A program made the position numbers and the translations under genes. A stretch of 64,000 nt of DNA, from positions 1 to 64,000 of the forward strand of contig NZ_AJTQ01000037.1 in the NCBI RefSeq assembly GCF_000262345.1, given 5' to 3'. The notes under the pieces were generated by a model. It did not search any database and was not told where the DNA came from. It was given only the letters and a program-made list of their open reading frames with translations. The stretch is from Streptomyces xiaopingdaonensis (lineage in GTDB: Bacteria; Actinomycetota; Actinomycetes; Streptomycetales; Streptomycetaceae). Positions 53,652 through 61,980 of this stretch are shown piece after piece; position 1 is the stretch's first letter; each line of letters starts with the position of its first letter.

Positions 53652-53819
53652 GAGACCCCTTTCGCTGACTCTGTGTGAGAGCTCGGAAGCAATTCCGGGC
53701 TTGAAACGGGACGTTCCCATGGCCGACGATGCGCCGAAATACGTCGTTCCCCCCATGGACAGAGCAGGTCGGCGCAGCCCGGCGGGTGTCGGAGCCACGT
53801 GGACGAGGGAGGCGCTGAC

Positions 53820-55622
53820 ATGGGCAACGGCACGCCGAGGCCGACGCGGCGGGAAACGGGGAGTGCCCGGGGCAGCCGCCCCGGCGTGGCCAGGCTGGAC
53901 CCGGGCGGCACCTACGAGCGGCTGGACGTGAACGGCTGCGACCTCGTCCTCTGCGACCGCGTCCGGCGCTGGGCAGCCCTGATGCCCGCCACCGGGCGCG
54001 CCTCGGTGTCCTTCGTGTGGATCGGCGACGAAGGGGAGTGGGCCCACGTCGACCTGGCGGTGCCGCCCCCGGTGGACGGCGAGGACGCCTCGGTCACCGT
54101 CGCCGTCCGCACCGGCGGACCGCCGTACGGGCTGACGGCACGCGAGTTGGACGTGCTCACCCTCCTCGCCGGCGGCCTGACCAACACCGCGGTCGCGCAC
54201 TACCTCGGGACGAGCCCGCGCACCGTGGGCAAGCAGGTCGAGGCGCTCCTCGACAAGCTCGGCCAGCCGAGCCGCAGCGCCGCTGCCGCCTTCGCCGTGG
54301 ACAGCGGGCTGTTGCGGCTGCCCGTGCCTGCCGGGTGCGCGGAGCTCTCCGCACTGACCGTCGGGATGCTCGACGCGCTCGACCGCGGCCAGGAGCGGCT
54401 GCCGCGCTTCGCCGGTGCGCCCCGCACCATCCGCTCCTACGCGCTCAAGCCCCTCACCGTCGGCCTGATGGCGCCCCTGCTCGGCGACTACGGCACCGAC
54501 GGCCTGGAGCTGCGCCGCGGCGCCGAACTCGCCGTGGCCGAGCTGAACACGCTCGGCGGCCTCTCCGGGCGGCGCCTCCGACTGGAGACCTTCGCGCTGG
54601 ACAACCAGGACGCGGACTCGATCGACGCGGCCTTCGACGCCGCCGGCGACGGCGACCTCGCGGCCCTGGTCGGCGCCTACCTGCTCGTCGACGAGCGGCC
54701 CAGCTACGAGCGCACGGCCGAGTACGGGATTCCGTACCTCAACGTGGGCAGCAGCGACCTCCAGGCGGCCTGGGTCGACTCGGAACCCTCCCGCTTCGGC
54801 AATGTCTTCCAGGCGGGCCCCCGTCGCAGCAACTACCTGCGCGGATTCCTCCACTTCGCCGACGAGGCCGCCGCTGCGAGGGTTTGGCGCCCGGAGAAGC
54901 GCACCGTCGGGATCGTCGAGCCCGCGCTCACCGACAGCGAGATCCTCCCGGGCGGCGGTGCCGAGCTCGTCGAGGCGGCGGGCTGGCACGTCGAGTTCCG
55001 ACTCCGGACCGAGGCGCCGTACGACGACTGGTCCCAGGTCCTCGCGCTGCTGCGGCGCACCTCGCCCGGGGCGCTGCTGCTCGGAAACCATCCACCGGCC
55101 GAAATGGCCGCGTTCCAGCGCGCGTTCGCGGCCGACCCTGCGCCCACGCTGATCTACAACGTCTACACCCCGTCCAACCCCGTCTACCTCGCGGACGCGG
55201 GCCCGGCTGCCGAGGGCGTGGTGTGGGCGAGCGTCACCGGACGGTACGGCGACGCGAAGGGCGCGGCCTTCGCCCGGGCGTACACGCGCCTGCACGGCAG
55301 CGCGCCGGGCCACGGCCTCGCGGGCGCCGGCTACGACCAGTTGCACATCCTCGCGCGCGCCTGGAGCACGGCCCAGCACCCGGGCCGACCCGACGAGACC
55401 GTCACGGCGCTCCGCCACCTCGTGCACCGCGGCGTCAACGGCGCCTACTTCCTCGGCGCCCAGGGCCAGACCAACGCCGCCTACCCCGACGAGAACCCGG
55501 ACCCCTCCCTCGCCCAGGCACCGCTGGTCTACCAGGTCCAGGGCGGTGTCAGCCGCCCTGTCCACCCGGCGCCCTACGCGCGGGCGGCGTTCCGGTTGCC
55601 GCCCTGGTTGCGGGAGGCATGA
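53820..55622 (+). CDS. LuxR-type HTH protein fused to an ABC substrate-binding (amide/amino acid) sensor domain
   Basis: A 600-residue protein without signal peptide. ATG 53820 is chosen because GGGAGG lies eight bases before it. In this numbering a small N-terminal domain (about 20-100) is followed by a LuxR HTH at about 104-158 (LTARELDVLTLLAGGLTNTAVAHYLGTSPRTVGKQV) and by a type I periplasmic-binding fold at about 210-590 (TVGLMAPLLGDYGTDGLELRRGAELAVAELNTLGGLSGRRL, IPYLNVGSSD, and a late GAYFLGAQGQTN). The second half resembles urea/short-chain-amide binders (AmiC, UrtA). It is probably a cytosolic one-component sensor of an amide that controls the divergent hydantoinase operon. Confidence 0.85.
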   Translation: MGNGTPRPTRRETGSARGSRPGVARLDPGGTYERLDVNGCDLVLCDRVRRWAALMPATGRASVSFVWIGDEGEWAHVDLAVPPPVDGEDASVTVAVRTGGPPYGLTARELDVLTLLAGGLTNTAVAHYLGTSPRTVGKQVEALLDKLGQPSRSAAAAFAVDSGLLRLPVPAGCAELSALTVGMLDALDRGQERLPRFAGAPRTIRSYALKPLTVGLMAPLLGDYGTDGLELRRGAELAVAELNTLGGLSGRRLRLETFALDNQDADSIDAAFDAAGDGDLAALVGAYLLVDERPSYERTAEYGIPYLNVGSSDLQAAWVDSEPSRFGNVFQAGPRRSNYLRGFLHFADEAAAARVWRPEKRTVGIVEPALTDSEILPGGGAELVEAAGWHVEFRLRTEAPYDDWSQVLALLRRTSPGALLLGNHPPAEMAAFQRAFAADPAPTLIYNVYTPSNPVYLADAGPAAEGVVWASVTGRYGDAKGAAFARAYTRLHGSAPGHGLAGAGYDQLHILARAWSTAQHPGRPDETVTALRHLVHRGVNGAYFLGAQGQTNAAYPDENPDPSLAQAPLVYQVQGGVSRPVHPAPYARAAFRLPPWLREA

Positions 55623-56003
55623 CCCGCGGGTGCGGGACGGCGCACCGACGGTGCGACGTCGGCCGGAGCTGACCCCTCTCGATCGCCTCCGACAACTCCG
55701 TTGCGGGCCTGTCCGGTAAAAGGGCAGGGGCGCGCCTGTGCGGCAACTCCCACTGGACGGCGCCGTGTTGCCGCCTCATATGGGAACACCAAGCGCCCCG
55801 TGCTCACTAGGCCCGGCAAATCTGTGCGGGCGAGATCATCGTATCGAGTGAATGCCTTCCGCTTCTCTGGGCTCGGTGGGGGCGGCGGCCGTTACTGTTC
55901 CCTCGGATCTGGACGGGTTCCCGGATCTTTACCGCTCTATTTCCTCTTTTCCAGTGGTTCGCGCGTGCGCCGACCACCGGCCCTGCGAAGGAGAATGCGC
56001 TCG
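55623..56003 (+). other. 381-bp leader/promoter region before the encapsulin cassette
   Basis: No gene is visible. The stretch at 55900-55960 is poorer in G+C than its surroundings, a natural place for a promoter, but I could not choose a -10/-35 pair. The long leader fits a gene with developmental control. ATG 55995 is in frame with the shell protein but overlaps its own ribosome site, so it was not used. Confidence 0.4.
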
Positions 56004-57413
56004 ATGACTGTTGACAGCAGCCCGGAAGCACAGGCGGAGACGCCTCCGCAGTCCAGCCTGAGCACGTCGGCTGCTCGCAATCTCGCCACGACGACCAAGT
56101 CCGCGCCGCAGATGCAGGAGATCACCTCCCGCTGGCTGCTGCGGACGCTTCCCTGGGTGGAGACCAAGGGCGGGACCTACCGCGTGAACCGCCGGCTGAG
56201 CTACACCGTCGGCGACGGGCGCGTGGAGTTCGTGCAGGACGGCGCCGACGTACGCGTGATCCCGCGGGAGCTCGGCGAACTCGCCCTGCTGCGCGGCTTC
56301 GAGGACGAGGAGGTGCTGAAGGCCCTCGCCGAGCGGTGCGTCCAGCGCGACTTCCGTGCGGGCGAGACGCTCGCCGAGCGCGGGACCCGCGCCGAGCACC
56401 TCCACCTCGTCGCGCACGGCCGTATCAGCCGGACCTCCCTCGGCAAGTACGGGGACGAGGTCGCCGTCTCCGTCCTCGCGGACGGCGACCGATTCGGCGA
56501 GCAGGCCCTCCTCGACCCGGAGACCCGCTGGGACCACACCGCGACAGCCGAGACCTCCGGCACCCTGCTCACCCTCTCCCGGGCCGACTTCGCCGCCGTG
56601 CTCGACTCGGCGCCCGAACTCCAGGCGCACGTCGAGCGGTTCAACACGATCCCGCGCCAGCGGCAGAACCGGCACGGCGAGGCCGAGATCGCGATGTCGG
56701 CAGGCCACACGGGCGAGCCCGAACTCCCCAGCACCTTCGTCGACTACGAGCTCAACCCTCGCGAGTACGAGCTCTCCGTGGAGCAGACGATCCTCCGCGT
56801 CCACACCAGGGTCGCCGACCTCTACAACGGCCCGATGAACCAGACGGAGGAACAGCTCCGGCTCACCATCGAGGCGCTGCGCGAGCGCCAGGAGCACGAG
56901 CTCATCAACAACCGCGAGTTCGGCCTGCTCCACAACGCCGACTTCAAGCAGCGCATCCAGACCCACTCGGGCCCGCCCACCCCGGACGACCTCGACGAGC
57001 TGCTCTCCCGCCGGCGCGGCTCCCAGTTCTTCCTCGCCCACCCCAAGGCGATCGCGGCGATCGGGCGCGAGTTCAACGCCCGCGGGCTCTACCCGAACCA
57101 CGTCGACCTCGGCGGGCAGCAGGTCCCGGCCTGGCGCGGGGTGCCGATCCTGCCCTGCAACAAGATCCCCGTCACCGAGCAGAACACGAGCTCGGTCCTC
57201 GTCATGCGCACCGGCGAGGACAACCAGGGTGTCGTCGGTCTCCACCAGACGGGACTGCCGGAGGAGTACGAGCCGGGTCTGTCCGTGCGCTTCATGGGCA
57301 TCGACGACAAGGCCGTCATGTCCTACCTCGTCACCGTCTACTACTCCGCCGCCGTCCTCGTGCCGGACGCGCTCGGTGTTCTGGAGAACGTCCAGATCGC
57401 CCGCAGGTCCTAG
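56004..57413 (+). CDS. eshA: Family 2B encapsulin-like shell protein with inserted cNMP-binding domain (EshA-like)
   Basis: A 469-residue protein, AAGGAGA nine bases before ATG 56004. A disordered Ser/Thr/Gln-rich start (1-35) is followed by a shell-type segment (about 40-90), an inserted cyclic-nucleotide-binding fold (about 92-212; [31 protein letters not shown]), and the rest of the HK97-like shell domain (about 235-469). The conserved Arg of the phosphate-binding cassette seems missing (RWDHTATA). No DNA-binding HTH is present, so it is not a CRP-type regulator. EshA proteins assemble into large shells. The terpene cyclase and methyltransferase behind it are the expected cargo cassette for 2-methylisoborneol. 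Confidence 0.9.
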   Translation: MTVDSSPEAQAETPPQSSLSTSAARNLATTTKSAPQMQEITSRWLLRTLPWVETKGGTYRVNRRLSYTVGDGRVEFVQDGADVRVIPRELGELALLRGFEDEEVLKALAERCVQRDFRAGETLAERGTRAEHLHLVAHGRISRTSLGKYGDEVAVSVLADGDRFGEQALLDPETRWDHTATAETSGTLLTLSRADFAAVLDSAPELQAHVERFNTIPRQRQNRHGEAEIAMSAGHTGEPELPSTFVDYELNPREYELSVEQTILRVHTRVADLYNGPMNQTEEQLRLTIEALRERQEHELINNREFGLLHNADFKQRIQTHSGPPTPDDLDELLSRRRGSQFFLAHPKAIAAIGREFNARGLYPNHVDLGGQQVPAWRGVPILPCNKIPVTEQNTSSVLVMRTGEDNQGVVGLHQTGLPEEYEPGLSVRFMGIDDKAVMSYLVTVYYSAAVLVPDALGVLENVQIARRS

Positions 57414-57487
57414 CAGCCCACGCCGACCCCGGGCCGGCCGAGCGCGCCCGGGTCCGGGGCAGCCACCCACCCACGATGGAGACAGGG

Positions 57488-58723
57488 ATGCCCGACCCTG
57501 AGCTTTCCCCCGCGCAGTCGAGCCTGCCCGCGGCTGCCTCCCACCTCGGCGCCGACGCCCGTGCCGCGGCCGCCGAGCGGCGACCTCCCGCACCGTCGCC
57601 CGCTGACCAGGGCGCCGAAGCGGGGGCGACCGGCGGCCGGTTGGCGCGCATCCTGCGCGGCCCCAGCGGCCTGGGCACGTCGAGCCTGCACCTCGCGCAG
57701 CGCGAGGAGCCCCCGGCGCCGCCGGAGCCGCCCGCCCCGGCGGAAGGCACGCCGGTTCCCGGCCTCTACCACCACCCGGTGCCGGAACCCGACCCCGTGC
57801 GGGTGGAGGAGGTGAGCCGCAGGATCAAGTCCTGGGCGGTGGAAGAGGTCGACCTCTACCCGGACGACTGGGAGGAGGAGTTCGACGGCTTCTCCGTGGG
57901 GCGCTACATGGTCGCCTGCCACCCCGACGCCCCCGACGTCGACCATCTGATGCTCGCCACGCGCCTCATGGTCGCGGAGAACGCCGTCGACGACTGCTAC
58001 TGCGAGGACCACGGCGGCTCTCCCGTCGGGCTCGGCGGACGTCTTCTGCTGGCGCACACCGCGCTCGACCCCCTCCACACCACGAAGGAGTACCAGCAGC
58101 AGTGGACGGAGTCGCTCTCCTGCGACGCCCCCCGACGTGCCTACCGCTCGGCGATGGAGTACTTCCTCGTGACGGCGGCACCCTCCCAGGCCGACCGCTA
58201 CCGGCACGACATGGCCCGACTCCACATGGGGTACCTCGCCGAGGCCGCCTGGGCGCAGACGGACCACGTGCCGGAGGTCTGGGAGTACCTGGCGATGCGC
58301 CAGTTCAACAACTTCCGCCCCTGCCCGACCATCACCGACACCGTGGGCGGCTACGAGCTCCCGGCCGACCTGCACGCCCTCCCCGCCATGCAGCGGGTCA
58401 TCGCCCTCGCGGGGAACGCGACCACCCTCGTCAACGACCTGTACTCGTACACCAAGGAACTCGCGGCCCCCGGCACGCACTTGAACCTGCCCGTCGTGAT
58501 CGCCGCGCGTGAGGGTGTCTCCGCACGGGAGGGCTACCTGAAGGCGATCGAAATCCACAACGACCTCATGCACGGCTTCGAGGCCGAGGCGGCCGCGCTC
58601 GCCGCGGCCTGCCCCGTCCCGAGCGTGCAGCGTTTCCTCCGCGGCGTCGCCGCGTGGGTCGACGGCAACCACTACTGGCACCGGACCAACACCTACCGCT
58701 ACAGCCTGCCCGACTTCTGGTAA
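57488..58723 (+). CDS. 2-methylisoborneol synthase (terpene cyclase)
   Basis: A 411-residue class I terpene cyclase. The N-terminal 100 residues are Pro/Ala-rich and disordered, with GPSGLGTSSL at 58-67 as a conserved-looking short stretch. The catalytic domain has the Asp-rich motif DDCYCED (168-174) and the NSE triad Asn316, Ser320 and Glu324 in NDLYSYTKE. It cyclises 2-methyl-GPP, made by the enzyme downstream, to the earthy odorant 2-methylisoborneol. It follows the shell gene by 74 bases; the long tail probably loads the enzyme into the shell. Confidence 0.93.
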   Translation: MPDPELSPAQSSLPAAASHLGADARAAAAERRPPAPSPADQGAEAGATGGRLARILRGPSGLGTSSLHLAQREEPPAPPEPPAPAEGTPVPGLYHHPVPEPDPVRVEEVSRRIKSWAVEEVDLYPDDWEEEFDGFSVGRYMVACHPDAPDVDHLMLATRLMVAENAVDDCYCEDHGGSPVGLGGRLLLAHTALDPLHTTKEYQQQWTESLSCDAPRRAYRSAMEYFLVTAAPSQADRYRHDMARLHMGYLAEAAWAQTDHVPEVWEYLAMRQFNNFRPCPTITDTVGGYELPADLHALPAMQRVIALAGNATTLVNDLYSYTKELAAPGTHLNLPVVIAAREGVSAREGYLKAIEIHNDLMHGFEAEAAALAAACPVPSVQRFLRGVAAWVDGNHYWHRTNTYRYSLPDFW

Positions 58724-58728
58724 GACGA

Positions 58729-59622
58729 ATGGATTCATCTGTGACCGGCACCGACCTCACCTCCGCCAGCAGCTCCGTTTTCATCCCCTCTCCCGCCACC
58801 CCCTACCAGGGCGACATCGCCCGCTACTGGGACAGCGAGGCGAGGCCGGTGAACCTGCGGCTCGGCGACGTCGACGGCCTCTACCACCACCACTACGGCA
58901 TCGGCGAGGTCGACCACGCGGCGCTCGGCGACGCGGAGGACAGCGAGCACGAGAAGAAGCTGATCGCCGAGCTCCACCGTCTGGAGTCGGCCCAGGCCGA
59001 ACTCCTCCTCGACCACCTGGGTTCCGTCGGGCGGGACGACACGCTCGTCGACGCCGGCTGCGGTCGCGGCGGCTCGATGGTCATGGCACACCAGCGGTTC
59101 GGATGCGACGTCGAGGGCGTGACGCTCTCGGCGAAGCAGGCCGACTTCGCCAACCGGCGCGCCCGCGAGCTCGGCATCGAGGACTCCGTCCGCGCCCGCG
59201 TCTGCAACATGCTCCAGATGCCGTTCGAGGCGGGAGAGGCCGCGGCGTCGTGGAACAACGAGTCGACGATGTACGTCGACCTCGACGACCTCTTCGCCGA
59301 GCACGCCCGCGTGCTCAGGGTCGGCGGTCGGTACACCACCGTCACCGGCTGCTGGAACCCGCGCTACGGCCAGCCCTCCAAGTGGGTCTCCCAGATCAAC
59401 GCGCACTTCGAGTGCAACATCCACTCCCGCCGCGAGTACCTGCGCGCCATGGCCGACAACCGCCTCGTGCCGCAGGCCGTCGTCGACCTCACGCCGGCGA
59501 CGGTGCCGTACTGGGAGCTGCGGGCGACCTCCTCGCTCGTCACCGGCATCGAGGAGGCGTTCCTCAACTCCTACAAAGACGGCTCCTTCCAGTACGTCCT
59601 GATCGCGGCCGACCGCGTCTGA
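58729..59622 (+). CDS. Geranyl diphosphate 2-C-methyltransferase
   Basis: A 297-residue SAM-dependent methyltransferase that adds a methyl to C2 of GPP, giving 2-methyl-GPP for the cyclase upstream. The SAM loop is LVDAGCGRGGSMVMAHQRFG and GVTLSAKQADFANRRA follows; the WNNESTMYVDLDDLFAEHARVLRVGGRYT segment lies in the active-site half. ATG 58729 is five bases after the cyclase stop with no good ribosome site, so translation is probably coupled; GTG 58741 is an alternative. It completes the eshA-cyclase-methyltransferase cassette. Confidence 0.93.
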   Translation: MDSSVTGTDLTSASSSVFIPSPATPYQGDIARYWDSEARPVNLRLGDVDGLYHHHYGIGEVDHAALGDAEDSEHEKKLIAELHRLESAQAELLLDHLGSVGRDDTLVDAGCGRGGSMVMAHQRFGCDVEGVTLSAKQADFANRRARELGIEDSVRARVCNMLQMPFEAGEAAASWNNESTMYVDLDDLFAEHARVLRVGGRYTTVTGCWNPRYGQPSKWVSQINAHFECNIHSRREYLRAMADNRLVPQAVVDLTPATVPYWELRATSSLVTGIEEAFLNSYKDGSFQYVLIAADRV

Positions 59623-59633
59623 GGCGTCACCGG

Positions 59634-59659
59634 GTGGAGCGCCCCGCGGGGCCCTCCAC
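59634..59659. terminator. Hairpin after the 2-MIB cassette
   Basis: GTGGAG (59634-59639) with CTCCAC (59654-59659), and GCCCCG (59641-59646) with CGGGGC (59647-59652), form one stem with a single C/C mismatch. The inner arms abut, so the real loop opens a few pairs. It lies just after the methyltransferase stop and before a convergent IclR gene. Confidence 0.6.
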
Positions 59660-59825
59660 TCGCCGGCCCGCAGCGTCAACTGCGCGCTGTACGGCGGAAA
59701 CCGGCCCTGCTGCGGCCTCGCCCCCGGAAGCCCGGTGGCGGTCGCGGCAGGGCTCCTCCATGAGCAGCAGCCCCCGAACCCGCTGAACGCCCCCGAACGC
59801 CGCCTGCGCCACGGGAATCGGCCGC

Positions 59826-60542
59826 TCAGCGCAGCCGATCGGCGAGCTCCGCTGCGGCCTCGGTGACGGTGCGGCCGAGCTGCGCCGCGTCGGGAAGCTC
59901 GAAGACGGAGACGCCGACGCTCGTCGTGGATCTGCCGCGGCGGGTCGGCACGGCCGCGGAGACGCCGATGACGGCGGGGATGACCTCGCCGTCGGTGACG
60001 GCGTACCCCTGCCGGCGGGCCTCGGCGACCTCGGGCCGCTCCCCGTCGAGGGGAGGCGCCGAGGCGAGCAGCGCGAGCCCGGCCGACCCCGCGTCGACGG
60101 GATGGGTCTGGCCGGGGCGGAAGGAGACGTGCACCTTCGCCTCGCGCGGCTCGACCACGAGAAGCGCGCGCACCTCCGACTCGTCCTCGCGCACCACGAG
60201 GTGGGTGGTGGCGCGGGTGGCGTCCGCGAGGTGCTCCAGCACGGGGCGGGCGAGCGCGCGCAGGTCCCGTTCCACCGGTTCGGCGAGGCTCACCAGGCCG
60301 GTGGCGGGCAGGATGCGCTTGAACTCGTCGCGCCGGCAGAGGTGATGGGCCTCCAGCGTGCGCACGAGGCGGTGCGCGACCGTGCGGTGGAGACCCACGC
60401 CTTCGGCTATCTCCGTCGTCGACAGCCCTTTCGGGTTCTCCGAGAGCAACTCCAGGACGAGCAGCCCGTGGTGGAGCGTCTTGGACATCCACGGCTCCCA
60501 CGCGACCGTGCTCCCCGCCCGTTCCTCCCCAACCGAGGCCAT
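59826..60542 (-). CDS. IclR family transcriptional regulator
   Basis: A 238-residue protein with an N-terminal winged HTH (about 20-85; HGLLVLELLSENPKGLSTTEIAEGVGLHRTVAHRLVRTLEAHHL) and an IclR effector domain (about 95-235; THLVVREDESEVRALLVVEP, VDAGSAGLALLA). AGGGAGGG directly precedes the start at 60542. It is divergent from the SnoaL/SDR/flavin operon, with which its leader overlaps, and an ideal inverted repeat sits in the shared promoter, so it most likely controls that operon and itself. Confidence 0.9.
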   Translation of the reverse strand: MASVGEERAGSTVAWEPWMSKTLHHGLLVLELLSENPKGLSTTEIAEGVGLHRTVAHRLVRTLEAHHLCRRDEFKRILPATGLVSLAEPVERDLRALARPVLEHLADATRATTHLVVREDESEVRALLVVEPREAKVHVSFRPGQTHPVDAGSAGLALLASAPPLDGERPEVAEARRQGYAVTDGEVIPAVIGVSAAVPTRRGRSTTSVGVSVFELPDAAQLGRTVTEAAAELADRLR

Positions 60543-60551
60543 GGCCCTCCC

Positions 60552-60615
60552 TTGACGGTTCCGAGGCGCTTACTTAAGCTCGCCGAAATTCGCACGGCGG
60601 GTGCGATTATCGCAC
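60552..60615 (+). promoter_or_regulatory. Promoter and IclR-type operator of the SnoaL/SDR operon
   Basis: TTGACG (60552-60557) and TAAGCT (60575-60580) with 17 bases between form a good vegetative promoter. Just after it, GTGCGATTATCGCAC (60601-60615) is a perfect 7-base inverted repeat with one central base, and a further TCGCAC half site is at 60590-60595. The position downstream of the promoter suits repression by the divergent IclR protein. Confidence 0.72.
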
Positions 60616-60653
60616 GCCGCCCGGGGCGGTACAACGTCACTTCAAGGACCCCT

Positions 60654-61094
60654 ATGGCACAGAGCGTTGGAGCGGAACCCGCGGGTGCCCGTTTCGCCGA
60701 GATCCACCAGCTGTACGCGCTCCAGAGTCACTTGATCGACTCGGGGCGCGCCGCCGAGTGGGCGGCCACCTTCACCGACGACGGCGCCTTCCACTCGCCC
60801 AGCTATCCGGAACCCTCGGTCGGCACCGGGCAACTCACCGCGTTCGCCGAGCAGTTCGCCGCCGACGCGCGGAGCGCGGGCGAGGTGCGCCGCCACGTGC
60901 TGACCAACCTCGTCGTCCACTCCGAGGAGACCGCGGACGGCGCCCTCGCCGTCGAGGCGTACCTCCAGATCGTCGCCACGCCGCGCGGGGGCGATCCGCG
61001 CCTCGTGCGGTTCACGACCGTCTCGGACCGCCTGGTGCGCGAGGGGGACGCCTGGCGCATCGCACACCGCACCGTCCGCCGCGACGACGCCTGA
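60654..61094 (+). CDS. SnoaL-like / NTF2-fold protein
   Basis: A 146-residue small protein with an NTF2-like fold: EIHQLYALQSHLIDSGRAAEWAATFTDDGAFHSPSYPEP in the first half and VSDRLVREGDAWRIAHRTVRRDD at the end, the typical SnoaL-like finish. AAGGACC precedes the start. Members act as small isomerases, dehydratases or hydroxylase partners, for example ketosteroid isomerase and the scytalone dehydratase-like group. It is first in the IclR-controlled operon, which suggests ring or steroid-like substrates. Confidence 0.8.
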   Translation: MAQSVGAEPAGARFAEIHQLYALQSHLIDSGRAAEWAATFTDDGAFHSPSYPEPSVGTGQLTAFAEQFAADARSAGEVRRHVLTNLVVHSEETADGALAVEAYLQIVATPRGGDPRLVRFTTVSDRLVREGDAWRIAHRTVRRDDA

Positions 61095-61137
61095 ACCGCC
61101 TCGCCGTCGGCTGCGACGGCACGAGCAAGGAGCCGCA

Positions 61138-61980
61138 ATGAGCACACTCAGCAACGACGAGCAGCAGGGCCCCGGACGCGTGATCGACCGGGCGGTCGCC
61201 GCCCACTACCCCGAACTCCCCGGCAAGGTCGCCGTGATCACCGGCGCCGCCCGCGGGATGGGCGCCGCCTACACCGAGGGGCTCGTCGCCCGCGGGGTCG
61301 ACGTCGTCGGCGGGGACCTCGACCCCGACGCCATGAAGGCGACGGCCGACGCCGTGAACGCGGGCACCCGCACCGTCCCCGCCGACGGCGTCCGCGGACG
61401 GGTGCGCCCCGTCGCGCTCGACGTCGGGGACGCCGACGGGCACGAGGAGTTGGCGCAGACCGCGCTCGCCGAGTTCGGCCGGCTGGACTTCTGGGTGAAC
61501 AACGCAGGCGTCTTCCCCTACGGGCTCGCCGAGGAGATCACCCCCGAGCAGATCGACTCGACGCTCCGGGTCAACGTGCAGGGCGTGCTCCACGGGGCGC
61601 AGGCCGCGGCGCGGCACATGGAGCCCGGGGGTGCGATCGTCAACATGTCCTCCGTCTCGGCGGTACGGGTCCGCAGGGGACGCGGCGCGTACTGCGCCTC
61701 CAAGGCGGCCGTCGCGCACCTGACGGAGTCCCTCGCCGTGGAGTTGGGGGACAAGGGGCTGCGCGTCAACGCCATCGCCCCCGGCTACATCGACACCGAG
61801 ATGACCCGGTGGGTGCGCGAGGACCCGGCGGCGCTGAAGCACGCCTTGGACTCGGTGCCGCTGCACCGGCTCGGTGCGCCGGAGGAGGTCTTCGGCGCCC
61901 TGCTGTTCCTGCTCTCCGACAGCGCGCGGTACGTGACGGGGCACAGCCTCGCCGTCGACGGGGGCTCCCGCCATGTCTGA
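61138..61980 (+). CDS. Short-chain dehydrogenase/reductase (first)
   Basis: A 280-residue classical SDR. GAARGMGA is the NAD-binding Gly-rich motif, NNAG is in the fourth strand, and the catalytic Ser and Tyr-x-x-x-Lys are in MSSVSAVRVRRGRGAYCASKAAVAH. The N-terminal 22 residues before the fold (STLSNDEQQGPGRVIDRAVAAHYPEL) are an unusual extension. The C-terminal DGGS tail is canonical. Its end overlaps the next SDR by eight bases, so the two are coupled. The likely reaction is an alcohol/ketone interconversion on a cyclic substrate. Confidence 0.9.
   Translation: MSTLSNDEQQGPGRVIDRAVAAHYPELPGKVAVITGAARGMGAAYTEGLVARGVDVVGGDLDPDAMKATADAVNAGTRTVPADGVRGRVRPVALDVGDADGHEELAQTALAEFGRLDFWVNNAGVFPYGLAEEITPEQIDSTLRVNVQGVLHGAQAAARHMEPGGAIVNMSSVSAVRVRRGRGAYCASKAAVAHLTESLAVELGDKGLRVNAIAPGYIDTEMTRWVREDPAALKHALDSVPLHRLGAPEEVFGALLFLLSDSARYVTGHSLAVDGGSRHV

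Noticed and set aside
49902..53678. A 1258-codon open frame on the plus strand opposite hyuA/hyuB
   Set aside because: Antisense to two genes with intact HyuA and HyuB motifs; composition and lack of a start region argue for a shadow.
56004..57413. Crp/Fnr-type transcription factor
   Set aside because: The cNMP fold is inserted in a longer shell-type protein and no C-terminal HTH exists; context with 2-MIB genes supports an EshA-like encapsulin.
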